DNA of 64,000 bases, from NCBI GenBank assembly GCA_050084515.1, contig CM114271.1, forward strand, positions 13,392,001-13,456,000, read 5' to 3'. This DNA is from Blasia pusilla. Its lineage: Eukaryota; Marchantiophyta; Marchantiopsida; Blasiales. Under the pieces are notes generated by a model. It was not told the DNA's origin. It searched no databases and worked only from the letters and a program-made list of their open reading frames with translations. Made by a program: the position numbers and the translations under genes. Below are positions 20,394 to 30,562 of this stretch, in pieces. Position 1 is the stretch's first letter, and each line of letters starts with the position of its first letter.

Positions 20394-21974
20394 TCAAGGA
20401 CAAACCCACCTTCCAGTAGGAACAACATCCATACGTGGAATCAAACACATCATGTGCCAACCCCTAGAACATCGATCACACACCAACATACGGGCTGCGT
20501 TACTAGCAGACCCACACAACATATACCTCAAGCTAGCACGTATCATGGCTAAGCTTGGGTCAACAGTACCATCCACATTTGGAAGATGACATGGCGCACA
20601 ATTACGCACATGGTCCTTCCAAACAACTCCATCACGACCCTCCAACATGAGAACTCCAGAAGCTAACACCTCTTGCACTCGTAAAATAGTGCGGCCTGCC
20701 GTCACATCCAACGTTGTCGGTGCAATCTGCTGAAAATAGACATAGTCCCCCACATGGAACCTACGAATCGATGGTCGATAACCTCCACCCCGAATGGTTG
20801 CATACCGCAACGTATCCCTGTGTTGAGCAATGGCAAGGTTCTCAAAGGCTATTGGCATAACTATCCGGAATAGCTCTGCCCGTTGAGAACACACTCTCAT
20901 CCACATCTTTGGGTCATCAAGGTTCACCACCTCACTAGACTCCCAACGAATTGTTGCTGGCAAGTCTGGATCTCGACCGTATAACAGAAAATAAGGTGAG
21001 AAGGAAACCAAGGATGATTGGCGACTGAACCTATACCCCATGGCTAACCATGGCAACTGAATATCCCAGTCTCCAAGATGCCCCTTCTGTAGGCCATACT
21101 TGCGCAATGCCCTCTTCACCGTCTGAACCACACGCTTAGCCAAACCATCCGCCTTTGGATGATCTCGAGACGTGGTCTGATGATCAATCAACGGCTTGTC
21201 ACACAAGATCTGAAACTCACCCTGAAACTTTGTACCCTGGTCGGTCAGCACTTCAACTGGTGCACCAAAATGACTAAGCACTCTATCAAGAAACGCATAC
21301 GCCGTTCCCTCACTTGCCTTGTCAGGTAATGCCACCAACTCAATCCACTTGGAGAAGTGCTCCACCATCACCAACACATATCGATAATGTCGTACACTCA
21401 ACGGTAACGGTCCCGCAAAGTCCACACTCCAAAGGTAACCGAACCCCATAATAGGCAAGGGGTGTAACTGTGGTGTAGGGGCATTGAATGATGCCCTCAC
21501 TTGGTCACAAACCATACAACGTGACACCAACTGTTGTACCTGAGTATGCATGCCACGCCACCAATACTGACCAAGGAGTAAGCTATACGTACGCTTTACC
21601 CCAAAATGTCCCAACTCCTCATGGGCATGTTGCACAATGCGCTCTCTCTGAGCCAAATGCGGCACTACTCGTACTCTACCATCCTTCCACACACGGAGAA
21701 TATGTGTTCCCTCCAATCGATGCCTCTTAGCACGTTGAAGAACACAGTCTCGTTCCTTGGCACTCACTATGCCTGGCACCCTACTGGTCCGTAGGAACTC
21801 CAACACCAACGCATCATCATGAATATCACACTGATCCGTACCACCATCTCCAACCTTAGGATCTGAAGGCTGGCCATCTATCCTCTGACTAGAGTAAGAT
21901 GTCATGTGGTCCTCCATACTAGAGTCCACCCCTAACCAACATAAAAAGGCGGATGCATGCCAACCTCGCACCAT
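20394..21974 (-). CDS. Integrase with C-terminal PHD finger (copy C)
   Basis: A 526-residue open frame. Zinc-binding His residues are at 118 and 123 and Cys at 153 and 156. The DDE core has Asp185 (SVDFAG) and Asp245 (LTDQGTKF). The expected Glu is Lys280 (DGLAKRVV, where copies A and B have ERVV), so this copy could not catalyse integration. A GPY-like C-terminal part runs to WKDHVRNCAPCHLP. The PHD finger spans about residues 475-526: MLCGSASNAARMLVCDRCSR, then GWHMMCL and GRWVCP. The first PHD Cys reads Tyr (RYMLC; copy B has RCMLC). The frame ends just before the final Cys (stop in the CPRC codon run). Confidence 0.9.
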   Translation of the reverse strand: MVRGWHASAFLCWLGVDSSMEDHMTSYSSQRIDGQPSDPKVGDGGTDQCDIHDDALVLEFLRTSRVPGIVSAKERDCVLQRAKRHRLEGTHILRVWKDGRVRVVPHLAQRERIVQHAHEELGHFGVKRTYSLLLGQYWWRGMHTQVQQLVSRCMVCDQVRASFNAPTPQLHPLPIMGFGYLWSVDFAGPLPLSVRHYRYVLVMVEHFSKWIELVALPDKASEGTAYAFLDRVLSHFGAPVEVLTDQGTKFQGEFQILCDKPLIDHQTTSRDHPKADGLAKRVVQTVKRALRKYGLQKGHLGDWDIQLPWLAMGYRFSRQSSLVSFSPYFLLYGRDPDLPATIRWESSEVVNLDDPKMWMRVCSQRAELFRIVMPIAFENLAIAQHRDTLRYATIRGGGYRPSIRRFHVGDYVYFQQIAPTTLDVTAGRTILRVQEVLASGVLMLEGRDGVVWKDHVRNCAPCHLPNVDGTVDPSLAMIRASLRYMLCGSASNAARMLVCDRCSRGWHMMCLIPRMDVVPTGRWVCP

Positions 21975-22500
21975 CTACTCATCAACCTTGCCATGCCATC
22001 TAGCCCCAGTTGCATCCTCTTGGCTAGTACATGGGTTCCTACTCAACCCATCAGCATCAAGGTTGGCAACTCCAGGTCTATGTACCACCTGGAAGTCATA
22101 CTCTTGTAAGATAAGAGCCCATAGTGCAAGCGTCCCTGTAAGCTTGTCAGACTCCATTAACCACTTGAGCGGTTGGTGATCAGTAATAAGGGTAAACTGT
22201 GTGCCAAACAAGTAACACCTAAAGTGTGCCACAACCCACACTACTGCCAAGCACTCTCCCTCATATGAACTGTAGCGTGACTCCGATGCATTATTCGAAC
22301 GACTTGCATAGGCTACCACAAACTCCATATGCTCATCATCATGTTTTGTCAACACCGCTCCAAGTCCCAACCTACTCCAATCAATGTGTAACTGAAATGG
22401 GTGCCCTCTGATAGGTCTCCTCAAGATAGGCGCAGCCACCAACTAGGCCTTGAGCTCCACAAAAGCTCTCTCCTGATCATCTCCCCAATGCCACTTTGAT
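21975..22500 (-). pseudogene. RNase H domain (copy C)
   Basis: The frame from 22442 contains QLHIDWSRLGLGAVLT, EFVVAYASRSNN, YEGECLAVVWVVAHFRCYLFG and LITDHQPLKWLMES, ending in GVANLDADGLSRNP. It is shifted by one frame from RT (frameshift between 22421 and 22500) and is separated from integrase by one stop. Confidence 0.88.
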
Positions 22501-23413
22501 CTGATTTCAGAAATTGGTTCAAAGGCTTTGCCATAGCACTAAATCCCTTCACATACCTCCGATAGTAGTTCGCCAATCCCATGAATGCCCAAACTCTACT
22601 CACATCTACTGGACGTGGAATAAGTGCAATAGCCTCCATCTTTGCTTGCTGAACTCCCAAACCACATGGATAGATCACATGATCCAAGTACTCAACATCC
22701 TCATGGAAGAACTTACACTTTCCTCGATGCAAACGTAGACCATGAGCTTTCAACCACTCAAACACAATCTGCAGATGTATCTGATGCTCCTCCACCGTGT
22801 TACTCAACACCAAGATATCATCAATGTAACACCGAACAAAATCCAACCCTGCTAGGATCCTGTCCATCACTCTCTGAAACTCGGCAAGTGCATTCTTCAA
22901 CCCAAAGGGTAAGAATTTCCACTGGTACAAACAATCCTTGCCATGAGAGTTGACACACCAAAATGTTGTCTTGGCCTTGTCACTTTCCCGAATCGGCAAT
23001 TGATGGTATTATGCCCGAAGATCCAAAGTACAGAAAATCTTTGCTTGTCCCACCACATCAAAGATCTCCTCAGGTGTAGGCATGGCAAACCTATCGGCCT
23101 TGGTTTGCCGATTGATAGGATGGTAATCTCCACACATCCGCCTATCCGTGCAGTTGCCATGCATATCCTTTCTAGCAGGCATGAGAGTGGCCGATGCATA
23201 CTCTCCATGCGACAACTCCACTAATCCAGCCTCCAAAAGGTCCAACGTCCTACTGTGAATCAGGTCCCTCTCCATATCATTATATAGGTAGGGACGATGA
23301 AAGATTGGCATATCACTAGCCAAATCAATCCGTATACCGGGTCCAACCAAAGCACCCAACTCCTTCATTCTAAAGGCAAAACAACTCCTATAAGCACGTA
23401 GGAACTGTGTCAA
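22421..23413 (-). pseudogene. Reverse transcriptase (copy C)
   Basis: Two adjacent open frames in the same phase, separated by one stop near 23003 (AYHQLP region). They contain ERDLIHSRTLDLLEAGLVELSH, GDYHPINRQTKADRFAMPTPE, LPFGLKNALAEFQRVMDRIL and the catalytic CYIDDILVL. The frame is the same as the methyltransferase frame upstream and, after removing the chromovirus, the protease frame. Confidence 0.92.
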
Positions 23414-23509
23414 GCGTCGTTTCTAACCTCCCGTAAGCTTGGGCCCAAGTAATGGCTCCCAAGTCTCCTCCACTAGCACACTAGAGGGAGAGGACGATGC
23501 CATTGGCTG

Positions 23510-24649
23510 CTACGCAACCCCCTCACAGGATGGTACACCCTTAGCTACACCATCATCTGAGCAAATAACTCCTCCACCAGCATGAGCAACCAACTCCACA
23601 TGCCCAACCATTACATCCCATTTACTCCAAGGATGCAAAATACTACTCTCCTCGCCCCTAGCCGATGCCTTTACCGTCCCGGTAGCCATCGAGCTCATCA
23701 CAAGGGGTGGAAGACCCACAGACATAGTCCGAAGTCGACGCTGCTCGACCATACCAAGACTCAAAATCCAAGTCAAACAATTCAAGTCCATGGCTTGACC
23801 CAACACATGACGTCGTGAAGCCTCAAAAATGGAAGCAACCGCTGTCACACCAGTAGCAAATCCCATCGCACGCTCTCTCTCATCAGCGCTCGCCATCATC
23901 CGGGTGTGAGTGTCACCCAACAATGGAACATTCTCCAGAATGTAAGTTGGAGCACGTACCTGATGAACGTGAAGATGTCGTAACACCCGTAACATCTCCC
24001 AAAACAATCAAGACCTAGGGTTGTGTAATCCCTCACCACGACTAGCACGTGTATGACCTTGACATGGCCATCCAGCAATCACCAAATCCACAAGACCAAC
24101 CCTCTCAAGGTCCTGCGCCCCCAACAATGCAATGTGTGACGGCAAAGCACGCTGGTATCCACGAATAGCTGATGGCGGCAACAACTCAGGATATCTCCGC
24201 ATCAACTGACCAATATGTCGGGATGAGACTCTTTGGGTTGTCTCATCGCGCTCCACATACACGTATCTCCGCATAGGAATATCGGCCTGCAACACTGCAG
24301 CCAAACCAGTACTAATCCTACCAAAGAGATCTAACACACAAATGGATGTAGTATCCAAAGGGGATAACCCAACAGGACCAGAAGTAGGAGTCCGCCGTGG
24401 GGCCTCCTCTTCCTCGTGAGGTATAACAGCCTCACACCAAGCCTCCTGAACTAGGCGATCAGCCTCCTGCCGTAGTGCACCGCCTGAACTCCAAAGTGGC
24501 ACATCCAACGATGAGGATGCTACTGCTGCAAAACTAGGGACCTCCTCTACCTCTTCATGCACAGGAGAATCCATAGTAGAAACATTACCCTCCAAAAAGT
24601 CTCTTGGCCATGTGACTACTCCACTAAAACTAGCCACAAATGCTAACAC
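23510..24649 (-). pseudogene. DNMT3-like cytosine-C5 DNA methyltransferase domain (copy C)
   Basis: Two in-phase open frames (213 and 165 residues) are separated by a single TGA at 24008-24010. First frame: motif I VLDLFGRISTGLAAVL (105-120), YVYVERDE (129-136, the motif II acidic residue) and motif IV AGWPCQGHTRASRG (192-205) with the catalytic Pro-Cys-Gln. Second frame: motif VI YILENVPLLGDT (22-33), then directly ADERERAMGFATGVTAVASI (motif IX region) and LGQAMDLNCLTWILSLG (motif X). The roughly 120-residue part with motif VIII and target recognition, present in copy B, is deleted after GDTHTRMMAS. The N-terminal 100 residues are acidic linker. It matches the DNMT3 catalytic layout best; CMT or bacterial-type origin is not excluded. 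Confidence 0.88.
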
Positions 24650-24806
24650 CGTTGGGCAAGACCCTCCAAGTCAAGCCCCATAAATAAATCTCACAGGAAC
24701 TTGGCTCATACGTCCATCCCCGGACTGCCAACCAGCTCTATAAGACGATGTCTCAATGGGGTAATCCATCTGAAAACCCATCGGTAATAATACTGCTCTT
24801 CCAACT
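24650..24806 (-). pseudogene. Protease-methyltransferase linker (copy C)
   Basis: In the minus frame it reads VGRAVLLPMGFQMDYPIE and GDGRMSQVP, matching copy B VGRTLLYPLGF and DGRMSYLP. Its coding continues across the chromovirus insertion from the VL codons at 32197. One stop lies near 24674. Confidence 0.8.
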
Positions 24807-25823
24807 TGTCGTGCGCCTACTCTCCTTGAACGTTAATCTTGTTTGTTGCGGAAGCGTGCGTTCAGTAGGTCACGCTCTCAACGCTGATCTGCATCCAAAC
24901 ACGCACTTCGGTTAGTCGGGTCTTGGATCAATCAGCGGGATTACTTTCCGAGTTCTCGTCTCGGACTCTCTCTTCAAGCTCAACCTTCCTAGTTTCGCGG
25001 TTTCCAACACGGGCAAGTCTCGAAAGACTTGGGAGACTTTCTGGTCGGTTCGGGAACTGAAGCGGCGTTTCGCGCCTAGCGGTTCCAACTGTCCGATGAA
25101 CATCCAATGAGTTCCTCACCAAGAATCGCACAGAAGTGAATCTCGGGGTTGGAATCCAAGTGTATGCATAAAGTCCACTCCCTTGGATCAGGTTTGGGTT
25201 TGGGTTTCGCGCCAAACTCCCGTTTCATCCGTGCCTCAAACGCCGTTTGGCGCCCAAAGTGGGGTTTCGTTTCCCGAGACATCTCAGAGAAGGTACTCCC
25301 CTTACTAGTACTTCTGGGGATCTCCGGGGCCCCTACATTTAGGGAAAGACACCGGGCCCCTCACTGGCCCTCAACCCGATTGCTCTCTGAATCGTTTTCG
25401 GCCAATATCTCAGCCTGTACTTATGCGTTTGCTGAGATCTTTAGTGCGTCGGAAGCGTCTTGAGATCAGCTTTCCAACGCGCCCTTACTTGTCCCAAACG
25501 CATCTCGGAGCTCAACGTTATGGTCCTAAACACAGTCAGATTCTCCCCAAACGCTAGTCATGTTCCAAATCGGTTCTCACCTCTTTGGCAACCAACCTCC
25601 AAGACTCAACTCATCTCAAGTCTCGGCTCGTGTTTGGTCTAGGTTTCTGGTCGCGACCATTAACGCATGAAACGCACAACTCTGTTCGCGTTTCGTCTCT
25701 TAGACTTTTCAAGAGACTCTTCCAAACGCCTCTCCAAAGCGCAAACCTCGGCGTGAGTTCCTTTGAGTTCTGATGTTTCGCTTGGCGCATATTTGGTGTT
25801 GTTTGGTTATGAGGGTCGCGACA
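24807..25823 (-). repeat. 3' LTR of the chromovirus
   Basis: 1017 bases, TGTCGTGCG to GGTCGCGACA on the plus strand. It pairs with 31162-32191 and with the solo LTR at 18454. Confidence 0.95.
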
Positions 25824-25836
25824 CTCACCCCTCCTT
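25824..25836 (-). promoter_or_regulatory. Polypurine tract of the chromovirus
   Basis: On the minus strand AAGGAGGGGTGAG abuts the 3' LTR start (TGTCGCGACC). Confidence 0.75.
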
Positions 25837-26520
25837 AGAAGGTTGATGTCCTCATCAACGCAAACCTTATTGATGTTAAGTTCTGGGAAGCCGACCCCTT
25901 CACACGTAATCGCGTTACGTAGCTAACCCATAATTCCTCTTTTTGGCTTAAGTCTTAGGTTTGTCGCTAAAAGACTTAGACTTATTAGCTTCGCTTTCGA
26001 TGAGCCTAGACTAGTTTCGCCAAACTAATCTAACTATCAAAATAAGCTCACTAAGTCGCAACCTAACACTTCACTCACTATTTGTAAACAACCTTTGTCT
26101 ACCTAGCCAACTCGTACTATTTTTGGGTCCTGTATTCCACCTAGGCGCGTCACTAAGTTCAGTCATGAAACATGAATGAGATCACCACAAACCCCAAGAC
26201 AGACTCATCCCCCGCCGAGCGTTAGGGCGAGCCCAAATGCTAGTACTTCAACACTTGGTCTGATCTAGATGCCTTATCTGAATACAAGCTCTCACCTCAA
26301 ATACTCATTGTTTGGTCTCCTTGACTTACATCCTAAGCATATGAAGAACTACTCATTGGCTTGCACAAACCAAACTCAAAATTACAATACAAGCATCGAA
26401 TCTCCGAATCCATGTCTTCTTTATTGCAACAACTAAACCTTTCTAGTTACAACGGGTTATCGGCCCAAGCTTTCGGTCAAGTTATGTCCATTGCTTCACC
26501 ATGTACTAACGCACGTGCTT
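25837..26520 (-). other. Untranslated 3' region of the chromovirus
   Basis: About 0.7 kb between the chromodomain and the PPT. No reading frame with recognisable content. Confidence 0.6.
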
Positions 26521-26988
26521 TGCTTGTATCCATCTGAAGTCACGCAATGCTTCTTGCGCATGTTCTAGATCCGCCTCCGCAATCCAAGTCGCCTCTTTCA
26601 CATGATAGCCTTTCCACTTGACCAAGTACTCGTACTTGGTGGCCCTACGTCTGGAACGCATAATAGTCTCAACCTCGAACTCGGTTCCTCATTTTCGATG
26701 ACCGGTTGTGGTCTCAACATCCTCCTTCGCTCGGGGACATTGTCTTGAAGATACTTCTTCAATAATGACACATGGAAAGTCGAGTGAATCTTGAACTCGT
26801 TTAGCGGCTCAACGTGTACACATCCTCAAACGGCCTTGCCTTAATCACATACGGTCCAGCATACTTGGCTGACAATTTCGCATGAACAATTCTTTCGGAA
26901 GAGTGAGATTCTTAACACTCAACCACACTTGTTCCCCAACTTGGAAACTCACATGGCGCCGACTTTTGTTAGCATGCTTTACATTACC
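26521..26988 (-). pseudogene. Integrase tail and chromodomain (chromovirus)
   Basis: On the minus strand the frame reads YEYLVKWKGYHVKEATWIAE and ADLEHAQEALRDF (about 26680-26540). This is a chromodomain with the aromatic WKGY core and the ATW segment. Chromodomains bind methylated histone H3 and guide integration to heterochromatin. The stretch is out of frame with the integrase core because of indels near 26690-26990. Confidence 0.85.
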
Positions 26989-27930
26989 TTAGTTGAGCCT
27001 TGGCGAGACTTTCTCTCGCTTCGCTCTTGTCGTTCTCTGCATTTCCACTAACAAACATTCCGCCGTTGCTTGACGAGTGTGTGTCGATGTATTGCCCTTC
27101 GAAAGAGCTAAGTCAAGAGGCCCTTCTGGTTCTCTTTGATACGCCAGAAGAAACGGAGATTCTGCGGTTGCAGAATGCTTAGTCAAGTTGTAACAATACT
27201 CAGCCATACTTAACCACTTGGCCCAATCTCTTTGGTCCGCACTCACGTAATTCCGTAAGTATTGGTTTACGACCGAGTTTACTTTTTCTGTTTGCCCATC
27301 TGTTTGAGGATGGAAGGCCGTACTAAAGCTGAGTTTGGTCTGTAACCTCCTGAATAGATGTTTCCAAAAGGCACTGGTAAACTTCGGATCCCGATCGGAC
27401 ACAATGCTCCTAGGCAATCCGTGCGCACGCCACCAATCATCCAGGAATAGTCGGGAAGTCGTGTAGGCCGTCGCAAACTCTCTCGTCGGCACAAACCTCC
27501 CCAACTTGCTAAACCGATCAACTATCACAAGTATAGCGTTGTATCCCTCAGATTTTGGAAGACTCGTAATGAAATCCATGCTAATGCTTTGCAAGGGTCC
27601 CTCCGGGATTGGCAAAGGATGAAGTAAACCTTGTTTCTTCGCATAAGACACGCGGTTCGCCTGGCAGGTCACGCATGTTTTCACATATTGAGCAACATCT
27701 TCCTTCATGTTGGGCCAGAAGAACCTCTTAGACAAAACAGCAAGAGTGGATTTCTCCCCTTTGTGTCCCGCCAAAGGTCCGTCATGACCTTCCACAAACA
27801 CCTTGGTCCGAAGCTTGCCTTGGCCTACATAGATCCCGCTCTGCTTAAACCTTAGCAAGCCGTGTCTCAAACTCAGATTGGCCACCTTCTCGCCCGCTTT
27901 AACTTCCCAAGGTACTCCTCGCTTGTTCAT
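26989..27930 (-). CDS. Integrase core of the chromovirus
   Basis: A 313-residue frame. The HHCC zinc region (GHDGPLAGHKGEKSTL, CVTCQANR) is followed by the DDE core: MDFITSLPKS (Asp), IVSDRDPKFTSAFWK (Asp) and FHPQTDGQTEKVN (Glu), then YCYNLTKHSATAESPFLLAY. All three catalytic acids are present. It ends at a premature stop after KREKVSPRLN. Confidence 0.93.
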   Translation of the reverse strand: MNKRGVPWEVKAGEKVANLSLRHGLLRFKQSGIYVGQGKLRTKVFVEGHDGPLAGHKGEKSTLAVLSKRFFWPNMKEDVAQYVKTCVTCQANRVSYAKKQGLLHPLPIPEGPLQSISMDFITSLPKSEGYNAILVIVDRFSKLGRFVPTREFATAYTTSRLFLDDWWRAHGLPRSIVSDRDPKFTSAFWKHLFRRLQTKLSFSTAFHPQTDGQTEKVNSVVNQYLRNYVSADQRDWAKWLSMAEYCYNLTKHSATAESPFLLAYQREPEGPLDLALSKGNTSTHTRQATAECLLVEMQRTTRAKREKVSPRLN

Positions 27931-28029
27931 CCTTCATGTATCCTTCAGAATCCTTCTTTCAGTCTGTTTCATTAGGGAACATTGCTCTCAACACTTGTGT
28001 AAATCGATGGCATGTGTTCATCCTGCGAC

Positions 28030-29427
28030 TTAAGCATTTGGAATGACATTGTCTTTCCTGGCTTGTGGATTAGCTCCACATTCATCAACGCAAGGTATCA
28101 TGCCACCAAAGTTTTTTTTTTTGGCGTCACGCGATCTGGGTCTCAAAATACTTGAGCGATATGTTATCGGTGAATACTCGAGTCTGTGAAGTCCCAAATA
28201 GTGACGCCACTTCCTCAAGCAATGAACCACCATAAACAACTCTTTCTCATGAGTAGGCCATCTCCTTTCGGTGTCGGTCAGCTTCTTGCTTTCGTATGCT
28301 ACAGGTCTCCCTTTTTGCACCAACATTCCTGCAATCGCGAAATCACTAGCATCCGTGTGCACCTCGACCGGTTGTTCAAACTCCGGCAGTTTTAGAACTG
28401 GTTCCTGCGAGAGGATCTCTTTGACTCGATTGAACGCTTTATCCACTTCCTCGGTCCATGTAGTATTGGCAAACTTTGCGGTCCAATCCGTGAGAGGTTT
28501 CACTATGCCCGAAAAATTCTTCACGTATGTCCGGTAAAACTGGACAGCTCCGATGAACCTTCTCATCCCCTTCACCGTGGAAGGCGGTTCCCATTCGGCA
28601 ATCGCGCTCACCTTTTCCATGTCTGGACTCACTCCATCCGCACTGACCACATGCCCCAAGAACTTGATCTTCGTTAAACCAAACTCACTCTTATCCGCAT
28701 TCGCATACAGCTTGTTCGCCCTAAGTTTCTCAAACACCGTCTTCAAATGTCGAGCGTGCTCCTCTAGTGTTTTCGAATAGATGAGTATGTCATCTATATA
28801 GATGATCACAAACTCATCCGTCTCCTTGTGAAAGATGGAGTTCATCAAAGTGGTAAACGTCGGAGGCGCATTACAAAGACCGAAAGGCATTACTACAAAC
28901 TCGAACAAACCGTATCTCGTCCTACAGGCAGTCTTCTCTACATCCGCTTCGACAATCCGAATCTGATAATATCCTGATTTCAGGTCAATCCGGCTGAAAT
29001 ACTTGGCACCCGACAATCGATCAAAGAGGTCATCCATCCTCGGTAGAGGATAGTTATTCCTTACCATCACTTTATTCAGCGTCCGATAATCAACACAGAG
29101 TCTCAACTTCCCATCCTTCTTCTTGACAAAGAGGACGGGCGCCCCATAAGGTGACTTGCTCGTTCGGATGTAACCCCTCTCTAGGAGTTCACCCAATTGT
29201 TTCTTCAACTCAACAAGTTCCTCTTGATTCAACCTATATGGTGCCTTTGAAGGTGGTTGAGATCCTGGTATCACCTCAATCTTATGATCAACCGCCCTAT
29301 GTGGTGGCAACTCAGTCGGAAGCTCCTTAGTCAACACATCTTCAAATTCTTTCACAACTCTCTTGAGTGTTTGAGGATCTCCTTGAAACTGAGTTCTGAT
29401 CTCTGCATCTTGCGCTTGCATCATCAT
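28030..29427 (-). CDS. Reverse transcriptase and RNase H of the chromovirus
   Basis: A 465-residue frame. RT has APYRLNQEELVELKKQLGEL, YGAPVLFVKKKDGKLRLCVD, YPLPRMDDLFDRL and the catalytic IIYIDDILIYSK. RNase H has VEVHTDASDFAIAGMLVQ and WPTHEKELFMVVHCLRKWRHYL. The last 45 residues, after HRLEY, are frame-shifted relative to the expected YTDHKSL-type end. The RT core looks intact. Confidence 0.95.
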   Translation of the reverse strand: MMMQAQDAEIRTQFQGDPQTLKRVVKEFEDVLTKELPTELPPHRAVDHKIEVIPGSQPPSKAPYRLNQEELVELKKQLGELLERGYIRTSKSPYGAPVLFVKKKDGKLRLCVDYRTLNKVMVRNNYPLPRMDDLFDRLSGAKYFSRIDLKSGYYQIRIVEADVEKTACRTRYGLFEFVVMPFGLCNAPPTFTTLMNSIFHKETDEFVIIYIDDILIYSKTLEEHARHLKTVFEKLRANKLYANADKSEFGLTKIKFLGHVVSADGVSPDMEKVSAIAEWEPPSTVKGMRRFIGAVQFYRTYVKNFSGIVKPLTDWTAKFANTTWTEEVDKAFNRVKEILSQEPVLKLPEFEQPVEVHTDASDFAIAGMLVQKGRPVAYESKKLTDTERRWPTHEKELFMVVHCLRKWRHYLGLHRLEYSPITYRSSILRPRSRDAKKKNFGGMIPCVDECGANPQARKDNVIPNA

Positions 29428-29692
29428 CCTCTACTCGTCTCATCAAGCAAAGGAATCCTTCCTCTAACTCCGCCAAACTCGTCCTCGTGATGGCGTTCAC
29501 CAACTCCGTCTTTCTAGGCACCTCACGAACCAATATGACGTCCGTCCGTCTGCCGTCAACCAAGACGCTTAACCTCAAAGGTCTCCGCCTCAGTTCCACC
29601 TCATACGCATCCAAGAACGTGTTCCCCAAGACTCCGTCAATACCGTCCATCTCGCAAACTGTAAAATTCTCCTTCAACTCAAATACTCGCAT
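29342..29692 (-). pseudogene. Protease-RT linker (chromovirus)
   Basis: The frame contains FTVCEMDGIDGVLGNTFLDA, the usual second half of a Ty3 protease (hydrophobic ILG-type motif) before RT. It overlaps the RT frame in another phase because of a frameshift. Confidence 0.7.
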
Positions 29693-29749
29693 CTCACAAC
29701 TAGCCCTAAAACCAGATCGATGTCCGGTGGGATTTTCCTCCCGCGAATC

Positions 29750-30562
29750 CTACCTAATGGGTTCATCCGCTTTGGTGGTTGGCAATCCCAACATTTTTAC
29801 GATTCTCGGACTCAAGAATGAGTGCGGCTTTGTATCAACGAGCAACATCACATCGCGATTAGCGATCTTGGATCCTAGGTAAACCAAATTGGGCGTTCTC
29901 TTGGTGACTTGTAGAGATGTATCTAGATCTCCCTCCGATAAATGCTTAGCGGCAAACGCAATCATACTCCGTTTACTAACCTTGGGCCTCACACATTCCT
30001 TAGCCATATGCCCGGGTTCGCCACAATTATAGCAAATCACTTTGGCATTCGTTGACTTCGTAAACGGCGGCCCCTTCGGCTTCGCGTTGAGTTCCACTCG
30101 TTTCGCCGCTAGGGCGAGAGACCCTCCGTGGTCACACTCACCCCCATTCCAAACCCTCTTGGATGTCCCTTTATTCTTCTGTAACTTAGAAAAACTTTTT
30201 GTCTCAAAGGGTTTCGGGTGTTGGACTTCATCGTCCCCAATCCGCTCGGCTAGTCTCAAGAGGTCCGCGCACGTCTCTGGGATGTGAGGCATACGAAAGA
30301 GAGCCTTCTCGGCACTCCGTTTGAGCCCACTAAGGAAGATTACCTTTTTAGTATGTTCATCCGTGGAAAGTGCACTCATGAGCGCACTAAACTCTCGCAC
30401 ATAAGCGCCAAGTGATCCACTCTGGCGCAACCTCACCACCTCCATGCCATCGCGGTACTCCTGATATTCCGCAATGAATCGGTTCCCAATCAACTCCTTG
30501 AAATCTTCCCAACTCAACGTTTTCCACGACCTAGATGTTCTTTCCGGTGAGCCGTCCACCAA
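29750..30562 (-). CDS. gag: Gag C-terminal part with zinc knuckle, and protease start (chromovirus)
   Basis: A 270-residue frame. The capsid segment WEDFKELIGNRFIAEYQEY precedes a CCHC zinc knuckle (CYNCGEPGHMAKEC) near residue 179. The protease start reads MLLVDTKPHSFLSPRIV, where DTG-A/S is expected, so the active-site Gly has become Lys. This loss would block polyprotein cleavage. Confidence 0.88.
   Translation of the reverse strand: MVDGSPERTSRSWKTLSWEDFKELIGNRFIAEYQEYRDGMEVVRLRQSGSLGAYVREFSALMSALSTDEHTKKVIFLSGLKRSAEKALFRMPHIPETCADLLRLAERIGDDEVQHPKPFETKSFSKLQKNKGTSKRVWNGGECDHGGSLALAAKRVELNAKPKGPPFTKSTNAKVICYNCGEPGHMAKECVRPKVSKRSMIAFAAKHLSEGDLDTSLQVTKRTPNLVYLGSKIANRDVMLLVDTKPHSFLSPRIVKMLGLPTTKADEPIR

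Noticed and set aside
24650-24806. Independent start codon and promoter for the copy C methyltransferase
   Set aside because: The sequence codes in phase with the protease across the chromovirus, so a polyprotein explains it without a separate promoter.
28186-28780. Plus-strand frames in the chromovirus
   Set aside because: They are opposite the well-supported RT-RNase H frame.
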